From Acidobacteriota bacterium (lineage in GTDB: Bacteria > Acidobacteriota > Terriglobia > Terriglobales > Acidobacteriaceae): DNA of 11,479 nt. The number at the start of each line of letters is the position of its first letter. Position 1 is the first letter of the stretch. The translations under genes and the position numbers were made by a program. Location of the stretch: the NCBI GenBank assembly GCA_003225515.1, contig QIAK01000389.1, positions 1-11,479 on the forward strand, read 5' to 3'. The notes beneath the pieces are model-generated. The model saw only the letters and a list, made by a program, of their open reading frames with translations. It ran no database searches and was not told where the DNA came from. Positions 1 through 7,354 of the stretch are shown in pieces.

Positions 1-1
1 C

Positions 2-310
2 AATGGATTTCTCGGCATGGTGCGCCAGTGGCAGGAATTTTTCTACGAGCGCAACTATGCGGCGACGCCCCTGCTCAATCCGGATTTCGCCCGGCTAGGC
101 GAAGCCTATGGCATCAAGAGTATGACCGTTACAGAACGCGCCCAGGTCGTGCCCTCAGTGCGGACAGCGCGCCAGCACGACGGTCCGGTGCTCATCAATT
201 TCCGCGTAGAACAAGAGGACACCGTATATCCCATGGTAGCGGCCGGAGCATCGCTGCACGAGATGATCCGCCGCCCCAGCAAAATTGTCGAGACCGCAGA
301 AGATGAATAG
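2..310 (+). CDS. ilvB: Acetolactate synthase large subunit, C-terminal part (partial at window start)
   Basis: This is the last 102 codons of the catalytic subunit of acetolactate (acetohydroxyacid) synthase. That enzyme is cytosolic, depends on thiamine diphosphate and starts branched-chain amino acid synthesis from pyruvate. The frame is open from base 2 and ends at TAG 308-310. The visible start NGFLGMVRQWQEFFYERNY is the characteristic segment after the ThDP-binding motif, where the family reads NNG-LGMVRQWQ-FY--RY. It is followed by LGEAYGIK and by the usual ending with DGPVLINFRV and VYPMVAAGASLHEMI. The acidic tail VETAEDE is ordinary. The 5' part, with the ThDP and FAD domains, lies outside the window. 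The small-subunit gene follows after 128 bp, so the two are probably co-transcribed. The family assignment is very secure. Confidence 0.95.
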   Translation, partial: NGFLGMVRQWQEFFYERNYAATPLLNPDFARLGEAYGIKSMTVTERAQVVPSVRTARQHDGPVLINFRVEQEDTVYPMVAAGASLHEMIRRPSKIVETAEDE

Positions 311-321
311 AAAAATCGCTC

Positions 322-401
322 AACCACGCAGGACACGAAGTATCACGAAGGTATTTGTTGGACGGGCTTCCCTTCGTGTACCTTCGTGCCCTTAAGTGGT
401 T
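322..401. repeat. Long imperfect hairpin element between ilvB and ilvN
   Basis: Two long arms pair across a 19-base loop at 352-370. The left arm (322-351) begins AACCACGCAGGACACGAAG. The right arm (371-401), read on the other strand, begins AACCACTTAAGGGCACGAAG. Both contain two CACGAAG blocks and the outer six bases match exactly. Small mismatches and one-base offsets interrupt the stem. It resembles the dispersed intergenic palindromic (REP-like) elements common in acidobacterial genomes. Only one copy is in this window, so the repeat status is inferred. Its position inside a likely operon means it would be transcribed, where it could act as an mRNA-stabilising or attenuating stem. No T-run follows it, so it is not a typical intrinsic terminator. 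Confidence 0.7.
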
Positions 402-438
402 AACGCATTTACCGGCCACGACCCCAGAACAGGAAAAC

Positions 439-928
439 ATGCTGAACACTTACGTGGTGTATGTAGAAAATAAACCGGGCGTGCTGACCCGCGTAGCAGA
501 AGCCTGAGGTCTCACGTATGACCATCACGGTTGAGGCCGACCACGATCAGGCGCGCCGTATTGAGGCCAATCTCTACAAGCTCGTCAACGTGCTGCTGGT
601 GGAGAACATCACCAATCAGCCGGCCATCGTTCGCGATCTGGCCATGATCAAGGTTGCGGCCACGCACGAAGCGCGTTCGCATGTACTCGAATTGGCCAGC
701 GTATTTCGCGCGCGTGTAGTCGACGTCGCGCCGGAATCGCTCACCATTGAAATCACCGGCGCGGAGGACAAGATTGACGGCCTGCTCGAAGTGTTGCGTC
801 CCTATGGCGTGCTGGAGATGGTGCGCACCGGCATTGTTGCCATGCGCCGCGGAAAATCTTCGACGATCACTTCCGCGGCTACCACCGATGAAGATGTGGC
901 CGAGGAAGACGTCTCCCAGTCGGTCTAG
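439..928 (+). pseudogene. ilvN: Acetolactate synthase small subunit with internal deletion and frameshift
   Basis: This is the regulatory subunit of acetolactate synthase. It normally activates the large subunit and carries valine feedback inhibition through its N-terminal ACT domain. The start ATG 439 has an AGGA at 431-434. The first 20 residues (MLNTYVVYVENKPGVLTRVA) are canonical, but the frame stops at TGA 505-507. The canonical sequence resumes in another frame as PEVSRMTITVEADHD (PEVSR encoded by 503-517, then ATG 518) and runs to TAG 926-928. Against the usual family pattern, about 19-20 residues are missing: the ACT segment normally reading roughly S-LFRRR-FNIESLTVGHTE. That equals about 56-59 bp lost, a length not divisible by three. 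The C-terminal fragment of 136 codons looks undamaged. Either the gene is broken in vivo or the assembly dropped bases here. Identity is certain; functional state is not. Confidence 0.9.
506..520 (+). promoter_or_regulatory. Possible re-initiation site for the ilvN C-terminal fragment
   Basis: GAGG at 506-509 lies 8 bases upstream of ATG 518 and overlaps the premature TGA at 505-507. Ribosomes ending the short first reading frame could restart at ATG 518 and make the 136-residue fragment that begins MTITVEADHD. In an intact ilvN this would be an internal methionine and not a start site. Use of the site is inferred from the sequence layout alone. Confidence 0.35.
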
Positions 929-951
929 CAGGTTCATCAAAAAAACGCCTT

Positions 952-2175
952 CTACTTTCCTCGCTTAACAGTTCCCCTCGCGAGGGCCATCTCGCGAATC
1001 TGGTTCAGGTATTCCACATAAATCGGAATCGGAATATCAGGCGAGTCCCCGTCATTCAGAAAATGTGACAGCCTGATCTCCACCGGGATCGAGCGGATTA
1101 CTTCTCCGAAGCGAGGCATTTCCAGATATTTCACCTTCCAGATTTCAAGCATCAGCGAGCGAAATTCTTCGCTGATGAACCCCATTTTGCGATCTCCTAA
1201 ATAAATTCCATCGAAATGGCGGTCGCTCAAAGCCTTCCGCACAGGATCGTTGGGCGCGGAAAAAGTGTAGACCAGGTGGAACAAGTCGGCCAGGTCGCCC
1301 CACAGAACTTTTTCTTCATACGCGCTGAAGCGGAAGGGCGCTGCCCCGCGCTGCTGAATCATTCGAGCGTGATCGTCGGCCTGCACTCGCTGGCGGCCCA
1401 GCTCTTCCCCAAACCAGCGGAGACGCTCGGCCTTCAGGTTAAACCGCAGAAATTCAACCGCGTACGCATTCGCAACGTAAATCTTTGGATCGTCGTCCAG
1501 ACGCTTCAGCCACGGTGCCCAGTCCGAGTGCTCCATGACGGCAAGCAACTCCATAATTGCAGCCACCGAAACCTCAGGATGGTATTTCACGCTCTGCCAG
1601 AAATGTTCGGTCGTGTCGTAAGTCGCCCCATAGAGATGGATGCCCTCTTCGATCGGATACCAGTTGGAGAGCACGCGCCCGGCAATCGACGGCGACGCGC
1701 TCCAGCAATTCACGGAATGCTTCCACTTCTCCTGCACAGCCATAAAAGCTTCCGCGTAGCCGGGAGGGGTTGGCTCTTCCACCCGCTCCAGCGCCCGCTT
1801 AAGTTCCCCGCTGGTGTGAGTGATGAGAGTTTCAAGGGGCCTCTCATCGGCCATCGAAATAATGCGACTCTCGATGGCGCGGCGCAGCAGGTCCCTGCGA
1901 AAGCTCTGGCGTGCAGCCTCATTGAAATCTGCACTCGACTTCCAGCGTTGAGCCTGCGCATCGATGTAAGCAAACGATTCGGCCAGCGACTTGAATTCAA
2001 TGAAGCCGTGCAGAGCAAAAACAAGCGGCTGTCCACCTTTCAAAATAACCGTGGAAGGCGTCACAAGTTCCTGAAGCGAAAGGGGTTGTGCTTGCAACGG
2101 CAGAATCAATGCTAGACAAGTCGCCCCCATTGCAGCGATCCGGAGCACGCAATTCCTATTACGGGAACAATTCAT
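952..2175 (-). CDS. Exported protein of unknown function, 407 residues
   Basis: I do not recognise a family. The start ATG at 2175 is preceded on the minus strand by GAGG (2183-2186) with good spacing, which supports it over the later methionine at residue 16. Residues 1-29 look like a Sec signal peptide: basic RNRN region, hydrophobic ATCLALILPL, then LQA before Q30. Cys20 lies before the hydrophobic stretch, so it is not a convincing lipobox. The mature part is rich in Trp, Arg, Glu and Leu and looks mostly helical. It includes ALHGFIEFKSLAESFAYID near residues 54-72 and a His/Tyr/Trp-containing middle (EEGIHLYGATYDTTEHFWQ). No other membrane segment or enzymatic motif is obvious. It converges with ilvN (23 bp between stops) and diverges from the cyclic-di-GMP gene. 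It is probably a periplasmic or secreted lineage-specific protein. Confidence 0.75.
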   Translation of the reverse strand: MNCSRNRNCVLRIAAMGATCLALILPLQAQPLSLQELVTPSTVILKGGQPLVFALHGFIEFKSLAESFAYIDAQAQRWKSSADFNEAARQSFRRDLLRRAIESRIISMADERPLETLITHTSGELKRALERVEEPTPPGYAEAFMAVQEKWKHSVNCWSASPSIAGRVLSNWYPIEEGIHLYGATYDTTEHFWQSVKYHPEVSVAAIMELLAVMEHSDWAPWLKRLDDDPKIYVANAYAVEFLRFNLKAERLRWFGEELGRQRVQADDHARMIQQRGAAPFRFSAYEEKVLWGDLADLFHLVYTFSAPNDPVRKALSDRHFDGIYLGDRKMGFISEEFRSLMLEIWKVKYLEMPRFGEVIRSIPVEIRLSHFLNDGDSPDIPIPIYVEYLNQIREMALARGTVKRGK

Positions 2176-2346
2176 TCATGGGCCTCAGAAGCAGCGCCCA
2201 ATCATCCCATGGCTGTCAATCACCAGTGGTGTTCGCCAAGGTTACGGAAGTTTTTCAAAAAACGTTCAAATCATTGTTTCTAAATGCGTTAGCTGATATT
2301 TGTACAGCTTAGGGTCGTTCCTCAGGCCTTACTGCGCTTATTAAAA
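2176..2346. promoter_or_regulatory. Divergent intergenic region between the exported protein and the cyclic-di-GMP gene
   Basis: This 171-bp gap must hold the promoters of both divergent genes and is AT-richer than its surroundings. It contains a perfect 6-bp palindrome, GTTTTT-CA-AAAAAC, at 2250-2263, which could be an operator. A weak sigma-70-like pair for the plus-strand gene is TTGTTT (2274-2279) with TATTTG (2297-2302) at 17-bp spacing; the second box matches poorly. No clear Shine-Dalgarno sequence precedes ATG 2347, where the bases just upstream are CTTATTAAAA. I am sure only that the region is noncoding and divergent; the individual sites are guesses. Confidence 0.4.
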
Positions 2347-5121
2347 ATGACTGGTGCAACCAGCGCCGCTATCGGTCTGCCTTCGCATTCGCACTCGTGG
2401 CGAGGACTGTCTCTCTCCGCGAAGCTGTTCATCACCCTCATGGTGACCGGGGGCTTCGCCACGCTGATTTACGGTGGAGTTCACCAGAGCAGTAAGAATA
2501 TTGCAGAGTTCATCTGCTATCTGGGCATTGCCATCCTGGCCTCGCGGCTCAAGGTAAATCTGCCGGGCGTTACCGGAACACTGTCCGTAAATTTTCTTTT
2601 CATCCTGGTCGGAGTGCTGGAACTCAGTTTCAGCGAAACCCTGATTCTGGGTTCGATCTCGATGCTGGTGCAGTGCATGTACCCGGAGCGTCCCAAGGCG
2701 ATTCAGGTGACGTTCAACGTGTGTGCAGGCGCAATCTCGACGGCGCTGGCATACGCGGTGTATCACGAGCCATTCTCCAATCCAACATTGGCCAGCCGCC
2801 CCGTGCTGCTGGGTTTGGCGGCAATCGTTTACTTCATCGCCAACGCAGGCTCAATCGCGGCCGTCATATCGCTGACTGAGCGCAGGCCGCTCATTCAGAT
2901 TCTGGTCGACTGTTATTTCTGGTCATTCCCCTACTACCTGGTTGGAGCCGGCATCGCCGGCGCAGTGGCCTGGCTCAATCACAATTTCAACTGGGAAACG
3001 TCACTGCTGCTGGTGCCTGCGGTCTATGTCATCTATCGGTCGTATCGTCTTTATCTCGGCAAACTGGAAGACGAAAAACGCCATGTCGAGGAGATGGCGA
3101 ACCTGCACCTGCGCACCATCGAGGCTCTCGCCTTGGCCATTGAAGCCAAGGACCACACCACGCACGAGCACCTGCAGCGCGTCCGGGTATATGCCATCGA
3201 GGTGGCCAAAGAGTTAGGCGTGAGCGGACCGGAACTCGAAGCTCTTCATGCCGCCGCGCTGCTGCACGACATCGGAAAACTTGCCGTTCCTGAACACATT
3301 ATCTCGAAGCCCGGCCGCCTTACGCCGGAAGAATTCGAAAAGATGAAGATTCATACGCTTGTGGGCGCTGAGATTCTGGAGCGCGTGCGCTTCCCGTATC
3401 CCGTCGTCCCTATCGTTCGCGCCCACCACGAAAAATGGGATGGGTCCGGTTATCCCATGGGGTTGAAGGGAGCCGAAATTCCCATCGGCGCGCGCATTCT
3501 CTCGGCCGTCGACTATCTCGACGCGCTCGCCTCCGATCGCCAGTACCGGCGCGCTCTGCCGCTGCGTGAGGTCATGCAGAAACTGGGCGCTGAATCGGGC
3601 AAATCCTTCGATCCGGTGGTCGTCGACGTCCTGCAGAAACGCTATCAGCATCTGGAACGACTGGCTGTGACCAAGTCCTCGCAGGATCCCGCTGGACCAC
3701 TCTCCACCGCCATCAAGATTGAACGCGGGCTCGAGCCCGCCGCAGGATTCGAAAACGCTACCGTGCAGGACTATGCGGGTCGCGAAACCACATTCTTATC
3801 GTCCATTGCCGCCGCCCGGCAGGAAGCGCAATCGCTGTTCGAACTCAGCCAGGATCTCGGCGCTTCCCTGAGTTTGACCGAAACTCTCTCCGTGTTCTCC
3901 GTGAAACTGAAACCGATGGTGCCCTACGATGCCATTGCCATCTACATCAAGCGCGAGAACGAATTGATTCCCGAATATGTAAACGGGGATAACTACCGCC
4001 TTTTCTCTTCGTTGCGCATCCCCGTCGGCCAGGGACTCTCCGGCTGGGTGGCGCACAATCGCAAGCCGATCATTAACGGCAACCCGTCTGTCGAACCGGG
4101 ATACCTGAACGATCCTTCGAAGTTCAGCACCTTGCGCTCGGCGCTGGCGGTGCCGCTGGAGGGCGTCGCCGGAGTGATTGGCGTTCTCGCGCTGTATCGT
4201 GGCGAACGCGATGCCTTCGCCACCGATCACCTGCGCATTCTGCTCGCGGTCAGCGGCAAGATGGCGCTCTCCATCGAGAATGCGCTCAAGTACCAGCAGG
4301 CAGAAAGTTCCGCAACCACCGATTACCTGACCGGCTTGCCCAATGCCCGGTCGCTCTTTCTGCAGCTTGACCGGGAACTGGCGCGCTGCAAGCGCGACAA
4401 CTCCTCGCTCACCGTAATGGTGTCCGACATGGATGGCTTTAAACAGATTAACGACCGCTTCGGCCATCTGGAGGGCAACCGCGTGTTGCGCCTGTTTGCC
4501 CAGGCCCTCAAAGACAGCTGTCGCGAATATGATTACGTCGCCCGCATGGGCGGAGACGAATTCGTCGTGATCGCCCCAGGACTCGCGGCCGATGCCGCCG
4601 GCAAGAAAGCGGAGCAGATGCGCGCTCTGGCGCGCCAGGCCGGAAGCGAAGTTTGCGGCGAAGATATTCTCTCGCTCAGCGTTGGCCGTGCCATGTATCC
4701 CGAAGACGGCAATGATGCGGAACAACTTCTGGCCGAAGCCGACCGCCGCATGTATCTGGAAAAGCAGAAGCAACTGGCTTACAAAGACCGCCGGTCGCAT
4801 CCCCGGCTGAAGTGCAGGGTCACCATCGAATTGCAGACCGAAGCGGGAGGCGTTCCTTTATTCGCGAATCTCACCGATGTCAGTCTGGGAGGCTGCTATA
4901 TCGAGACCAGCACCATTCTCTCGGCGGGAAGCAAGATCAAACTAGGCTTCTCGATGGGCGTAGTTGCAAGACTGGATCCCGGGACGGGTGTTGCGGTGCA
5001 ATTTCGCGAGATGAACCGGGAAGGCCGCGAACGCATGTTTAAGATTCTGGAATTCGTGCAGAAGACGACCACCTTCTTCAATAACCGCTACCTTGATAGT
5101 CTGACCAAGACGAAGAGTTAA
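2347..5121 (+). CDS. Membrane-bound HD-GYP / GAF / GGDEF / PilZ cyclic-di-GMP protein
   Basis: This 924-residue protein has signatures to hydrolyse, synthesise and bind cyclic-di-GMP. Residues about 26-235 hold roughly seven to eight hydrophobic helices (a MASE-like sensor whose subtype I cannot name), then a short linker helix. The HD-GYP phosphodiesterase spans about 250-440 with H275, HD 307-308 in HDIGK, H336, HH 360-361, GYP 368-370 and D389, so all expected metal ligands are visible. GAF is about 490-645. The GGDEF cyclase is about 655-808 with an intact GGDEF at 735-739 and an inhibitory RxxD site (REYD, 726-729) five residues before it. PilZ begins almost immediately, with RxxxR at 816-820 and DxSxxG at 844-849. 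A short tail follows. No catalytic residue appears lost. It ends 13 bp from the convergent chemoreceptor gene. Which activity dominates cannot be read from sequence. Confidence 0.93.
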   Translation: MTGATSAAIGLPSHSHSWRGLSLSAKLFITLMVTGGFATLIYGGVHQSSKNIAEFICYLGIAILASRLKVNLPGVTGTLSVNFLFILVGVLELSFSETLILGSISMLVQCMYPERPKAIQVTFNVCAGAISTALAYAVYHEPFSNPTLASRPVLLGLAAIVYFIANAGSIAAVISLTERRPLIQILVDCYFWSFPYYLVGAGIAGAVAWLNHNFNWETSLLLVPAVYVIYRSYRLYLGKLEDEKRHVEEMANLHLRTIEALALAIEAKDHTTHEHLQRVRVYAIEVAKELGVSGPELEALHAAALLHDIGKLAVPEHIISKPGRLTPEEFEKMKIHTLVGAEILERVRFPYPVVPIVRAHHEKWDGSGYPMGLKGAEIPIGARILSAVDYLDALASDRQYRRALPLREVMQKLGAESGKSFDPVVVDVLQKRYQHLERLAVTKSSQDPAGPLSTAIKIERGLEPAAGFENATVQDYAGRETTFLSSIAAARQEAQSLFELSQDLGASLSLTETLSVFSVKLKPMVPYDAIAIYIKRENELIPEYVNGDNYRLFSSLRIPVGQGLSGWVAHNRKPIINGNPSVEPGYLNDPSKFSTLRSALAVPLEGVAGVIGVLALYRGERDAFATDHLRILLAVSGKMALSIENALKYQQAESSATTDYLTGLPNARSLFLQLDRELARCKRDNSSLTVMVSDMDGFKQINDRFGHLEGNRVLRLFAQALKDSCREYDYVARMGGDEFVVIAPGLAADAAGKKAEQMRALARQAGSEVCGEDILSLSVGRAMYPEDGNDAEQLLAEADRRMYLEKQKQLAYKDRRSHPRLKCRVTIELQTEAGGVPLFANLTDVSLGGCYIETSTILSAGSKIKLGFSMGVVARLDPGTGVAVQFREMNREGRERMFKILEFVQKTTTFFNNRYLDSLTKTKS

Positions 5122-5393
5122 ACCCATCGCCGCGTCATCTTCCGGCGCGAGCCGCCATTGCTTTCATCAGTGAGCGACTGGATGCAGCAGGTTCCGCTTC
5201 CGCCGCTCCCTCAATCCTGAACTGCCGCACCAGATTGTGAAGTTGTGCCGCCATTTCAGCCAGATCATTGGCTGCTCTCTGAGACTCCTGCGCGCTGATC
5301 GAGGTTCCTCGTGCCGCCTCCGCAACCCCGTCAATGTTGCGCGTGATCTCGCCTGCGCCCTTGGCCGCATCGCCCACATTGCGCGTCATCTCG

Positions 5394-5396
5394 TTT
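5394..5396 (-). other. Frameshift site 2 in the chemoreceptor gene (one extra base)
   Basis: On the coding strand the sequence reads ACCACCAAACGAGATG. Receptors of this type read ACC ACC AAC GAG ATG (TTNEM). Removing one A restores the frame into NEMTRNVGDAAKG and the natural stop. The uncorrected frame ends at 5331-5333 after about 20 unrelated residues. It lies in a three-base homopolymer, a common place for indel errors. Confidence 0.8.
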
Positions 5397-6665
5397 GGTG
5401 GTGGCGCTCTGCTCCTCGACGGCAGTCGCGATGCTGCCCGAGATGTCGCTGACCTGGTTGATGACGGCGCTGATCGACGCAATTGCTTCCACTGCACCTT
5501 TGGTGTCAGCCTGAATGGCCGTGATTTTGCGGCTGATGTCATCCGTGGCCTTCGCCGTCTGCTTGGCCAGTTCCTTGACTTCATTGGCGACCACGGCGAA
5601 GCCCTTGCCCGCTTCACCCGCCCGAGCTGCTTCTATGGTGGCATTCAGCGCGAGCAGGTTGGTCTGCTGTGCGATCGAGGTGATGACCTTGATGACTTCG
5701 CCGATCTCGGCGCTGGAGACGCCCAGCTTGCCCACGTTTACGTCGGCAGAGTGTGCCGTCTGCACTGCATTGGAGGCGATCATCGCGGCTTCGTGGGCGT
5801 TGGCGGCTATCGACTGAATGGTTGAAGTCATCTGTTCTGCCCCGGTCGAGAGACTCTGCAGGTTATCGTTGACCTGCTGAGTGGACTGGGCCACCACATT
5901 GACCTGCACAGAGGTTTCCTCCGAGTTCGCGGAAATCTGCTGGCTGGTAGCGGAAAATTCTTCGCTGGCCGTGGCCACGCGTTGCGCTGTATCGGTAATG
6001 GACTTGATCACCTGGTGCAGATTATTTTTCAGATCATTCAGCGACATTCCGGCCCTGCCCATCTCGTCCATGGAGGTGACCTCCAGGTCGCCGATCGCCA
6101 GATTATTTGCCGATAGTTCCTGAATCATGCTGACCATGCGAGCCGTGGCCCCCGTGATGGAGCGCGCGATACTCACCGCAACCCCTAGCCCCAGGACGAC
6201 GCCAATTACGCACAGCAGGAGAATCAGCGATTTTCCATTGGCCACATCGGCTTCTTGCTGTTGTTCGAGCTTCGCCTTGCCTTTCGTCAAATGATCCGCG
6301 AAGCGCAGCAGGGCATCCTCCAACGTCTGCAAGGCCGGTGCAGCCTGTGCCGTCATTACATTCACAGCTTCTTTCGTTTTGCCTCGACGGCGAAGTTGCA
6401 CTTCGTGATCTGCCGTCAAGCGAAAGAGCTGATGGGTGCGCTGAATCTCACTGAGCAGCAGCTTGCCCTCGTCTGACTTCACCAGGGGAGACAGTTTCTC
6501 AATGGTTTGAGTGATTTCACGCTGGCCTTGTTCGTCCAACTCCAGCATGCTCGACGCGCCGCTCAACAGATAGCCGCGACAGCCCGAGCTTTCTTTCATG
6601 GCGGAGCTCTCGAACGACATCACCAACGCTGTTTCTTTTGTTTTGCGGTCAACCTCTTTCTGCGA

Positions 6666-6671
6666 TTCGCC
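6666..6671 (-). other. Frameshift site 1 in the chemoreceptor gene (one missing base)
   Basis: After SIVNLA the coding strand reads GCGAATCGCAGAAA. Adding one base (GCG GAA TCG CAG AAA) joins the TM1 segment to ESQKEVDRKTKE, which is open for 440-odd codons downstream. Without it the frame ends at 52 codons. The exact position within these few bases cannot be fixed from one sequence. Confidence 0.72.
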
Positions 6672-6831
6672 AAGTTGACGATGCTGTAGTATCCGGCGCC
6701 TCCTAATACCATCAGCAGAGTAAAGAGCAATCCGAAGCCCACCCCCAGCTTCATTTTCAAACTCAACTTGTTCAGCATCGCATCCTCCAACGATTCATTT
6801 CGTGCCAGCCCCGCAAGTTTGCTTCAACCCA

Positions 6832-7344
6832 TCAGATTTCCATCGGCAGGTCGGCGAGGGCTTCAGCAGAATTGGCAGCCTGCCAATCAGGACGAAGCGC
6901 CGAGTCGATTTCGGCGTCCTCCGAGACCTGACATACTTTTTCGATATCCAGTACATGCAGCAGCTTGCGCTCCAGTTTGTACACTCCGAAAATCATGGAG
7001 CGCACTGGCCCGCGCAGAGTCTCCGGAGGAGCCTCGAATGAGGATTCTTCCACCTCGATCACTTCTCCGATTTCGTCCACCAGCAGGCTGACTGCGCCAT
7101 TCCGGGTTCTCACGATGACGTTCATGGGCAATTCGCCGTCAGCCCGATTTCCCAGCAGCAGCCTGCGCCGCAGGTCGATCGCCAGCACGATCTGTCCCCG
7201 CAGATTGATCATTCCTCGCACCGCCACCGGCGCCAGCGGCACCGGAGTGATGGGTTGATAGCGGATCACTTCCTGCACCTGCGGCACCCGCACCCCAAAA
7301 CAATCGTCTTGGAGCGTAAAAGTACAGAACTGTTGGGATGCCAT
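6832..7344 (-). CDS. cheW: Chemotaxis coupling protein CheW
   Basis: This 170-residue adaptor physically links chemoreceptors to the CheA kinase in membrane-associated arrays. The whole protein is one CheW domain. It opens with MASQQFCTFTLQDDCFGV and EVIRYQPITPVP, then has the hallmark VRGMINLRGQIVLAIDLR, followed by VSLLVDEIGEVIEV and a C-terminal LLHVLDIEKV strand. The frame is open further upstream to an ATG at 7386, but that would overlap cheA and add 14 non-homologous residues (MWSSWKLL and onward). I therefore chose ATG 7344, ten bases after the cheA stop. GGAGG at 7359-7363 overlaps the end of cheA and lies rather far from this ATG, so translational coupling is likely. The receptor gene starts 53 bp downstream. 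Confidence 0.93.
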   Translation of the reverse strand: MASQQFCTFTLQDDCFGVRVPQVQEVIRYQPITPVPLAPVAVRGMINLRGQIVLAIDLRRRLLLGNRADGELPMNVIVRTRNGAVSLLVDEIGEVIEVEESSFEAPPETLRGPVRSMIFGVYKLERKLLHVLDIEKVCQVSEDAEIDSALRPDWQAANSAEALADLPMEI

Positions 7345-7354
7345 GGGTTCGCTC

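Larger units (their letters stand above)
5135..6778 (-). pseudogene. Methyl-accepting chemotaxis protein with two compensating frameshifts
   Basis: This is a transmembrane chemoreceptor that would signal to the CheA/CheW encoded upstream. ATG 6778 has GGAGG (6784-6788) five bases upstream. The first frame gives MLNKLSLKMK and TM1 (about 11-36), then drifts out of frame near 6666-6671, where one base seems missing, and stops at 6620-6622. The true continuation ESQKEVDRKTKETALV is in the next frame. It leads through a CHASE3- or four-helix-like sensor (RGYLLSG), TM2 (about 184-204 of the restored protein), HAMP and the signalling helices with the tip QQTNLLALNA (about 371-380). A second shift, one extra T in TTT 5394-5396, follows EEQSATT; the expected NEMTRNVGDAAKG is in the original frame to TGA 5135-5137. 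The two changes cancel, and the restored protein is 547 residues. Real decay and sequence error are both possible. Confidence 0.88.

Noticed and set aside
371..401. Intrinsic terminator after ilvB
   Set aside because: The stem is strong but no T-run follows the right arm, and the next gene is the functional partner subunit.
1216..2115. 299-codon open frame on the plus strand
   Set aside because: It is antisense to the exported-protein gene, which has a signal peptide and an SD; the plus-strand translation shows no recognisable features.
3796..4800. 334-codon open frame on the minus strand
   Set aside because: It lies entirely opposite the GAF-GGDEF part of the cyclic-di-GMP gene, resembles no family, and is a typical GC-rich antisense shadow.
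5135..5617. Independent 160-codon gene at the end of the chemosensory operon
   Set aside because: Its second half is exactly the missing C-terminus of the receptor; the first half is the out-of-frame shadow of the receptor.
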